Shown here one piece after another: positions 59,853 through 64,000 of a DNA stretch of 64,000 nucleotides. This stretch comes from Flavobacteriales bacterium UBA952. GTDB lineage: Bacteria > Bacteroidota > Bacteroidia > Flavobacteriales_D > Crocinitomicaceae. Position numbers and translations under genes: made by a program. Each line of letters opens with the position of its first letter. The stretch's first letter is position 1. Where the stretch lies: positions 248,001 through 312,000 of the forward strand of contig DBCS01000004.1 in the NCBI GenBank assembly GCA_002293185.1, read 5' to 3'. The notes under the pieces are model-generated. The model saw only the letters and a list, made by a program, of their open reading frames with translations, ran no database searches and was not told the origin of the DNA.

Positions 59853-60599
59853 TTACATGAGCATGCCACCGCAAACGTGAAGCGTTTGTCCGGTGATGTA
59901 AGCAGAAAGATCTGAAGCTAAAAATACGGTTGCATTGGCAACATCTTCTGGTTTGCCTCCGCGCTTGAGCGGAATACCGTTGCGCCATGAAGCCACCACC
60001 TCTTGGTCGAGAACTTCGGTCATTTCGGTTTCAATAAAGCCAGGAGCAATAGCGTTGCAACGGATATTGCGCGACCCGAGCTCAGCAGCAATCGATTTGG
60101 TGAAGCCAATTAGGCCTGCTTTAGACGCTGCATAATTGGATTGCCCGGCGTTTCCTTTGACGCCAACAACTGAACTCATATTAATAATAGAACCAGAACG
60201 TGCCTTGAGCATTGGTTTTTGAACTGCCTTTGTAAGATTAAAAGCAGATTTTAAATTGGTATTGATGACTTCGTCCCATTGTTCTTCGGTCATGCGCATA
60301 AGGAGCGTATCCCGGGTAATTCCTGCATTATTGACAAGAACATCGACCGTTCCAAAAGCTGCCACTACATCTTCGACGAGTTGCTGTGCTTGGGCAAAAT
60401 TAGATGCGTCCGATCTAAAGCCCTTTGCTACTCCACCATTAGCGGTAAGCTCAGCTTCTAGCGCCCGCGCTTTTTCTTCAGATGATAAATAAGTAAATGC
60501 GACAATTGCGCCTTGTTTGACACAAGTTTCTGCAATTGCTTTACCGATGCCACGAGAAGCTCCAGTAATAAGTACGACTTTGTTGTCAAGTAATCCCAT
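59853..60599 (-). CDS. fabG: 3-oxoacyl-[acyl-carrier-protein] reductase
   Basis: A 248-residue short-chain dehydrogenase reducing 3-oxoacyl-ACP with NADPH in fatty-acid synthesis. TGASRGIGKAIA cofactor loop, NNAGITRDTLLMRM (FabG-typical), catalytic Ser in NMSSVVG and YAASKAG (YxxxK), and the closing TLHVCGGMLM. It heads a minus-strand run into hemB and hutH from its own promoter. No acpP or fabF is linked. Confidence 0.94.
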   Translation of the reverse strand: MGLLDNKVVLITGASRGIGKAIAETCVKQGAIVAFTYLSSEEKARALEAELTANGGVAKGFRSDASNFAQAQQLVEDVVAAFGTVDVLVNNAGITRDTLLMRMTEEQWDEVINTNLKSAFNLTKAVQKPMLKARSGSIINMSSVVGVKGNAGQSNYAASKAGLIGFTKSIAAELGSRNIRCNAIAPGFIETEMTEVLDQEVVASWRNGIPLKRGGKPEDVANATVFLASDLSAYITGQTLHVCGGMLM

Positions 60600-60624
60600 G
60601 CTATTTTGAATTAATTTGGATAGT

Positions 60625-60632
60625 CAAAGATA
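60625..60632 (-). promoter_or_regulatory. -7 box of fabG
   Basis: TATCTTTG on the minus strand, 25 bases before the fabG ATG. Confidence 0.62.
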
Positions 60633-60673
60633 AGGTTCTTCTGCAAATGACAAGCCTCAACAAGGCAAAGTGT

Positions 60674-61318
60674 TCAGCGAAGCATCAAAAATAATTGATT
60701 CGAAGAAAGTCGTAAATCTGTTCTTGAAATACCTTTTCGCTTAAAGGTGGTATCGCAAAGTGAGCTTGCGTAGTGTGGAGTAACTTGTATGCTCCCCGAC
60801 TTAATGATCGGAAAAACCTCCTCAATTTTTGGCACACTGCAATATGGCGCTTGGCGCTTGCGCAAAGCCGCTTGAATTTCTTGTAGCAATCCTGGCGAGC
60901 CCTCGAGTAAAACCCGAGAGATTTGCTTTTCTTGACGGGTGAATAAGAAATTCACCTTGGTCTTTCTGATCCCTTCGTTCATGGGGCAATCCATCCAAAC
61001 TTCTTGATCCATACTCAAGACCTTATCGGTTGCCCACAGTACGCTGTAGCGAATGCGCACGCTGCGCTGCCCAACACAAAAAGCACCTAATGTATCTTTT
61101 TTGAGCAGATGCTGCATCAATTTAGAAAAGGGATGTCCACCAAAATGAGGAAATTCAATTTGAATATTTTCAAGTTCAATAGACTTTCGAAAGTGTTTAA
61201 TTGGTTCTGAATGCGCGCTCTGCTCCAAAAGATCAAACTGATTCATGCGTTCTGGGTTTTCTCTCCCGCACGACAAAAGCAGAACAACGAATGCACTATA
61301 GAATCCAATTTTTACCAT
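60674..61318 (-). CDS. lipoprotein of unknown function
   Basis: With ATG at 61318 (TGATG overlap with the rimO stop; a GTG one codon upstream is also possible) the protein has 214 residues and a lipoprotein signal ending LLLSC (Cys ~17). The mature part contains five or more cysteines (FCVGQRSVRIRYS, WMDCPMNEGIRK, APYCSVPKIEEVF, ASSLCDTTFKRKG), perhaps disulphide-bonded. I do not recognise the family. It is probably co-transcribed with rimO; no own promoter seen. Confidence 0.65.
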   Translation of the reverse strand: MVKIGFYSAFVVLLLSCGRENPERMNQFDLLEQSAHSEPIKHFRKSIELENIQIEFPHFGGHPFSKLMQHLLKKDTLGAFCVGQRSVRIRYSVLWATDKVLSMDQEVWMDCPMNEGIRKTKVNFLFTRQEKQISRVLLEGSPGLLQEIQAALRKRQAPYCSVPKIEEVFPIIKSGSIQVTPHYASSLCDTTFKRKGISRTDLRLSSNQLFLMLR

Positions 61319-62631
61319 CACAAGATAAGCTTGCCATAGAGATCGTAATGATCAGCAGTGGTAATCAGTACACGCGAAAAATCTCCCAATCTAACGTATC
61401 CGTCGGCTTTTTTCACCAATACCTCGTTGTCGACCTCTGGTGAGTCAAACTCAGAACGGCCAATAAAGTATTCGCCCTCCGCACGGTCAAAAAGTACTTT
61501 AAATTCTTTGCCTACCTTGAGTTGATTGAGCTCATAAGAAATTCCGCTCTGTAGTTCCATAATGGCGTCTGCTCGCTCCTTTTTAAGCTCGGCGGCAACA
61601 TCGTCGGTAAACTGGTAGGCATGTGTATTTTCTTCGTGAGAATAGGTAAATATGCCAAGGCGATCAAAACGCGTACGCTCAACAAAATCATACATTTCCT
61701 GAAAATCGGCAGCAGTTTCAGAGGGGTAGCCGGCAATGAGTGTGGTGCGCAAGGCCAAACCCGGCACTTTGGCCCGAATGGTGGCTACTAATTCTTCGGT
61801 TTTTTCACGGGTAATACCGCGGCGCATGGCTTGTAAAATACGTGTCGAACCATGCTGCAATGGCATGTCGAGGTATTTACAGATGTTGTCGCGCTCGGCC
61901 ATGACTTCAAGTACATCCATCGGGAAACCTGACGGAAAAGCATAGTGTAAACGGATCCAATCCAAACCCTCAATGTCCGAGAGCTGCTTGAGCAAATCTG
62001 AAAGCGCCCGTTTTTTATAAAGATCGAGACCGTAATAGGTCAGGTCTTGTGCAATCAGCATGATTTCCTTGACGCCTTTGGCCACCAAACCTTTCGCTTG
62101 GAAAACCAAATCCTCTATTGGGGTTGATTGATGCACGCCACGCATCAAAGGAATAGCGCAGAAAGAACAAGGACGGTCACAACCCTCGGCAATTTTAAAA
62201 TAGGCGTAGTGCGATGGTGTGGTCAGGATACGCTCCCCTACTAACTCGTGTTTGTAATCAGCTTTTAGGGTTTTGAGTAAACGTGGTAATTCGCGGGTAC
62301 CAAAATAGGCATCTACCTCCGGGATTTCTTTTTCGAGTTCGTCGCGGTAGCGCTCAGATAAGCAACCAGTGACGTATACTCTATCAACGAGACCCTCTTG
62401 CTTGGCCTCTGCGTAGCGCAAAATGGTATCGATAGATTCTTGCTTGGCATTGTCGATGAATCCGCAGGTATTGATGATCACAATTTCAGAGTCGTCTTGC
62501 TGGGCTTCGTGCTCTACCTCAAACTGATTGGCTTTAAGCTGTGCCATTAGCACTTCAGAATCAAAAGTATTTTTAGAACAGCCAAGTGTAACCACGTTGA
62601 CTTTATTCTTTTTAAGGGTTTTGGTCTTCAT
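61318..62631 (-). CDS. rimO: ribosomal protein S12 methylthiotransferase
   Basis: Radical-SAM enzyme that methylthiolates Asp of S12. With start at 62631 it has 437 residues: N-terminal UPF0004 domain (VVTLGCSKNTFDSEVLMAQL, IINTCGFIDNAK, VTGCLSERYR) with three cluster cysteines, the radical-SAM CxxxCxxC (GCDRPCSFCAIP), and a C-terminal TRAM domain. The GCSKN form marks RimO rather than MiaB. The -7 box seven bases before this ATG rules out the longer frame. Confidence 0.95.
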   Translation of the reverse strand: MKTKTLKKNKVNVVTLGCSKNTFDSEVLMAQLKANQFEVEHEAQQDDSEIVIINTCGFIDNAKQESIDTILRYAEAKQEGLVDRVYVTGCLSERYRDELEKEIPEVDAYFGTRELPRLLKTLKADYKHELVGERILTTPSHYAYFKIAEGCDRPCSFCAIPLMRGVHQSTPIEDLVFQAKGLVAKGVKEIMLIAQDLTYYGLDLYKKRALSDLLKQLSDIEGLDWIRLHYAFPSGFPMDVLEVMAERDNICKYLDMPLQHGSTRILQAMRRGITREKTEELVATIRAKVPGLALRTTLIAGYPSETAADFQEMYDFVERTRFDRLGIFTYSHEENTHAYQFTDDVAAELKKERADAIMELQSGISYELNQLKVGKEFKVLFDRAEGEYFIGRSEFDSPEVDNEVLVKKADGYVRLGDFSRVLITTADHYDLYGKLIL

Positions 62632-62638
62632 TCGGGTA

Positions 62639-62646
62639 CAAAAATA
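62639..62646 (-). promoter_or_regulatory. -7 box of rimO
   Basis: TATTTTTG on the minus strand, seven bases before the rimO ATG at 62631, the same gap as for tamL and the gene at 63893. Confidence 0.65.
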
Positions 62647-62668
62647 GGACTCTTTACGCAAATGGTAT

Positions 62669-62676
62669 TACTTTTG
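62669..62676 (+). promoter_or_regulatory. -7 box of the lipoprotein-tlyA unit
   Basis: TACTTTTG, 24 bases before the ATG at 62701; 22 bp from the opposing rimO box. Confidence 0.65.
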
Positions 62677-62700
62677 ACGACACTTGTCAATCAAGAACCG

Positions 62701-63144
62701 ATGAAAACGCTTTTTATACTCCTTTTATCCTCGTTGCTTTTTTCTTGTTTCGTGCCAAGGTCAAAAAGCGTTAAACCTTTAAGTTATATGCAAAGCCAAC
62801 TTTCAGAGATCAACGATTCACTGTACCAAAGTGAGGCAGAGCCCATCCAAATTGATTCACTTAAGCTCGAAACAAACGTTCTTACGCTTTTCTATTCTTG
62901 TCCTGACGTACCAGAAGACTTACGCTTAGTTGGAAGTACAATGCTTGCTAAATCATTTCCTCCAATTAGATCTTGTAAACTGATAAGTTCAAGTCCTAAA
63001 ACACGCTCACACAATTTAAAACCATACAAAGGGACCGTGCAATTTGACCTCAAACCGTTAAGCCATAAATTCATCAAAGATGCGCCTACCTATCTCCAAA
63101 TTCAAGGTTGGCCTGATAAAATACTTTTTATTTACCCTGAATAA
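62701..63144 (+). CDS. small lipoprotein of unknown function
   Basis: A 147-residue protein starting at 62701 (MKTLFILLLSSLLFSC, Cys 16). The promoter lies within a longer frame that begins at 62662, so the internal start is chosen. The mature protein has two cysteines (FYSCPDVPEDLR, RSCKLISSS) and ends in an ILFIYPE strand. Family not recognised. It overlaps tlyA by one base. Confidence 0.65.
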   Translation: MKTLFILLLSSLLFSCFVPRSKSVKPLSYMQSQLSEINDSLYQSEAEPIQIDSLKLETNVLTLFYSCPDVPEDLRLVGSTMLAKSFPPIRSCKLISSSPKTRSHNLKPYKGTVQFDLKPLSHKFIKDAPTYLQIQGWPDKILFIYPE

Positions 63145-63875
63145 TGGAAGAACGCATCGATAAAATATTACTTGAACGCGGTTTGGTGAGTACCCGCGTG
63201 CGCGCAGAAGAGATCATCAAAAATTACGGCGTGAAGGTCAATGGCAAGCTTTTTTCCAAGCCAGGTAAAAAAGTACCCACCGACGCAAAAATTGAATTAC
63301 TAGCAGATGAAATCCCTTGGGTATCTAGAGCCGCTTACAAACTGATTGCCGCACTTGAACACTGGGCAATTCAGATCAAAGGCCAAACATTTATGGATTT
63401 AGGAGCAAGCACAGGAGGCTTTACGGAGGTCTTAATGAGCCACGAATTAAAGCGCTGCTACTGTGTAGATGTAGGTCAAAAACAATTACACGAGAAAATT
63501 AAAAATGACCCAAGAGTGGTCAATTTAGAGAAGACACATGCACGTGATCTCACCGAAAAATTGATACCAGAACTTTTGGATGGACTCGTGGTAGACGTAT
63601 CGTTTATCTCACTAGAAAAGGTACTTCCCTTCACCATTCCTTTTTTGAAAGATAAAGCTACTGTTATCCTGTTGATCAAGCCGCAATTTGAGCTAGGTCC
63701 AGGATCCTTAAACAAAGCGGGCGTCGTCAAAGACACCAGTCAGTACCCTGCGCTTTTAGAAAGCATCAAACAAATGGCACAGCGCAATCAATTGCAATGG
63801 AAAGGCTACATAGACTCCCCTATTCTTGGCGGCGATGGCAATGCAGAATTTCTTGGTTATTTTGAAAAGAATTAG
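63144..63875 (+). CDS. TlyA-family rRNA 2'-O-methyltransferase
   Basis: A 243-residue protein with an N-terminal S4 RNA-binding domain (RIDKILLERGLVSTRVRAEE) and a FtsJ/RrmJ-type methyltransferase domain (MDLGASTGGFTEVLM as SAM motif I, KPQFELGPG, GGDGNAEFLGYF). In mycobacteria TlyA methylates 16S and 23S rRNA; the older name hemolysin A reflects early misassignment. It follows the small lipoprotein gene directly. Confidence 0.93.
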   Translation: MEERIDKILLERGLVSTRVRAEEIIKNYGVKVNGKLFSKPGKKVPTDAKIELLADEIPWVSRAAYKLIAALEHWAIQIKGQTFMDLGASTGGFTEVLMSHELKRCYCVDVGQKQLHEKIKNDPRVVNLEKTHARDLTEKLIPELLDGLVVDVSFISLEKVLPFTIPFLKDKATVILLIKPQFELGPGSLNKAGVVKDTSQYPALLESIKQMAQRNQLQWKGYIDSPILGGDGNAEFLGYFEKN

Positions 63876-63877
63876 GC

Positions 63878-63885
63878 TAATTTTG
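63878..63885 (+). promoter_or_regulatory. -7 box of the gene starting at 63893
   Basis: TAATTTTG, seven bases before the ATG, three bases after the tlyA stop. Confidence 0.6.
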
Positions 63886-63892
63886 CAGTATC

Positions 63893-64000
63893 ATGATGAG
63901 TATTGAAGAACTAGAAAGGGCTTTTTTAGATATAGACTTCCAAGCAAATCGAATTGCCAAATCAAAACAAGTCGAACCCGAGCATTTAAAACGCTTTAAC
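63893..64000 (+). CDS. start of an unknown gene, truncated by window end
   Basis: Open from the ATG at 63893 (a second ATG follows directly at 63896) to the window end, 36 codons. It reads MMSIEELERAFLDIDFQANR and continues in charged helical style, with no signal peptide. Its own promoter box lies just upstream. Too short to name. Confidence 0.5.
   Translation, partial: MMSIEELERAFLDIDFQANRIAKSKQVEPEHLKRFN

Noticed and set aside
63144..63875. Hemolysin
   Set aside because: TlyA proteins have S4 and FtsJ-like methyltransferase domains and act on rRNA; the toxin name is historical.

Overview
The window reads as chromosomal DNA of a gliding or T9SS-bearing Bacteroidota, most likely order Flavobacteriales. 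The evidence is gldB-gldC, type IX secretion C-terminal domains, many lipoproteins with short signal peptides, a TonB-dependent receptor paired with a DUF4249 lipoprotein, a TamL-type BamA-family protein, GH92, GWxTD and S46 peptidase genes, and promoters of the Bacteroidota type (-7 box TAnnTTTG). Base composition looks moderately AT-rich and even. I see no tRNA, rRNA, CRISPR array, transposase, integrase or prophage, and no gene-free stretch over 300 bp.

Layout. 2-304 is the 3' end of an outer-membrane protein gene. 276-10581 (minus) is a compact run, apparently one operon: tamL, a lipoprotein amidohydrolase, an NTF2-like protein, prmC, ligA, a DUF6913-like protein, dapA, a VanX-like peptidase and a small membrane protein. 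10610-18410 (plus) holds a SpoU RNA methylase, then an SF2 helicase, GWxTD protein, GT2 glycosyltransferase and GH92 mannosidase. 18424-21245 carries a FemAB/GNAT-like protein, a Spy-like protein, an orphan T9SS C-terminal-domain mini-ORF and a NagZ-like GH3. 21279-29065 (minus) has rimM-rpsP, an initiating sugar transferase with a lipoprotein and a Gfo/Idh oxidoreductase, and thrS-infC-rpmI-rplT. 29115-34320 (minus) has an XRE/S24 regulator, a TonB-like protein, a WG-repeat protein, nadE and an outer-membrane barrel. 34364-36964 (plus) is gldB-gldC-DUF2797-GtrA. 36965-40275 (minus) is the receptor/DUF4249 pair. 40425-46723 (plus) is pabB-tilS-rsmF, a broken Crp/Fnr gene and an S46 dipeptidyl peptidase. 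Then come aroB and a divergent proline dehydrogenase. 49074-54493 (minus) is thiolase, unknown lipoprotein, barrel and T9SS-secreted propeller. 54572-56820 (plus) is a methyltransferase and an FAD oxidoreductase. 56835-60599 (minus) is fabG-hemB-hutH plus a membrane protein. rimO with a lipoprotein (minus) and lipoprotein-tlyA (plus) diverge near 62.65 kb, and a partial gene starts at 63893.

Most genes are housekeeping. The accessory content centres on the cell envelope: surface glycans, outer-membrane barrels, lipoproteins and T9SS cargo.

The most distinctive signals are these. (1) Exact or near-exact TAnnTTTG boxes recur only 3-4 bases before the ATG, which implies leaderless mRNAs; one case is a 35-bp divergent intergenic region with a box facing each way. 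(2) Two genes appear to have kept both ends and lost the middle (Crp/Fnr; a T9SS cargo). (3) rpsP carries a six-copy 33-bp in-frame tandem repeat. (4) A lipoprotein/barrel/T9SS-cargo trio sits behind a thiolase and may be a dedicated surface-display unit. I did not find a clear defence system or other wholly new system.
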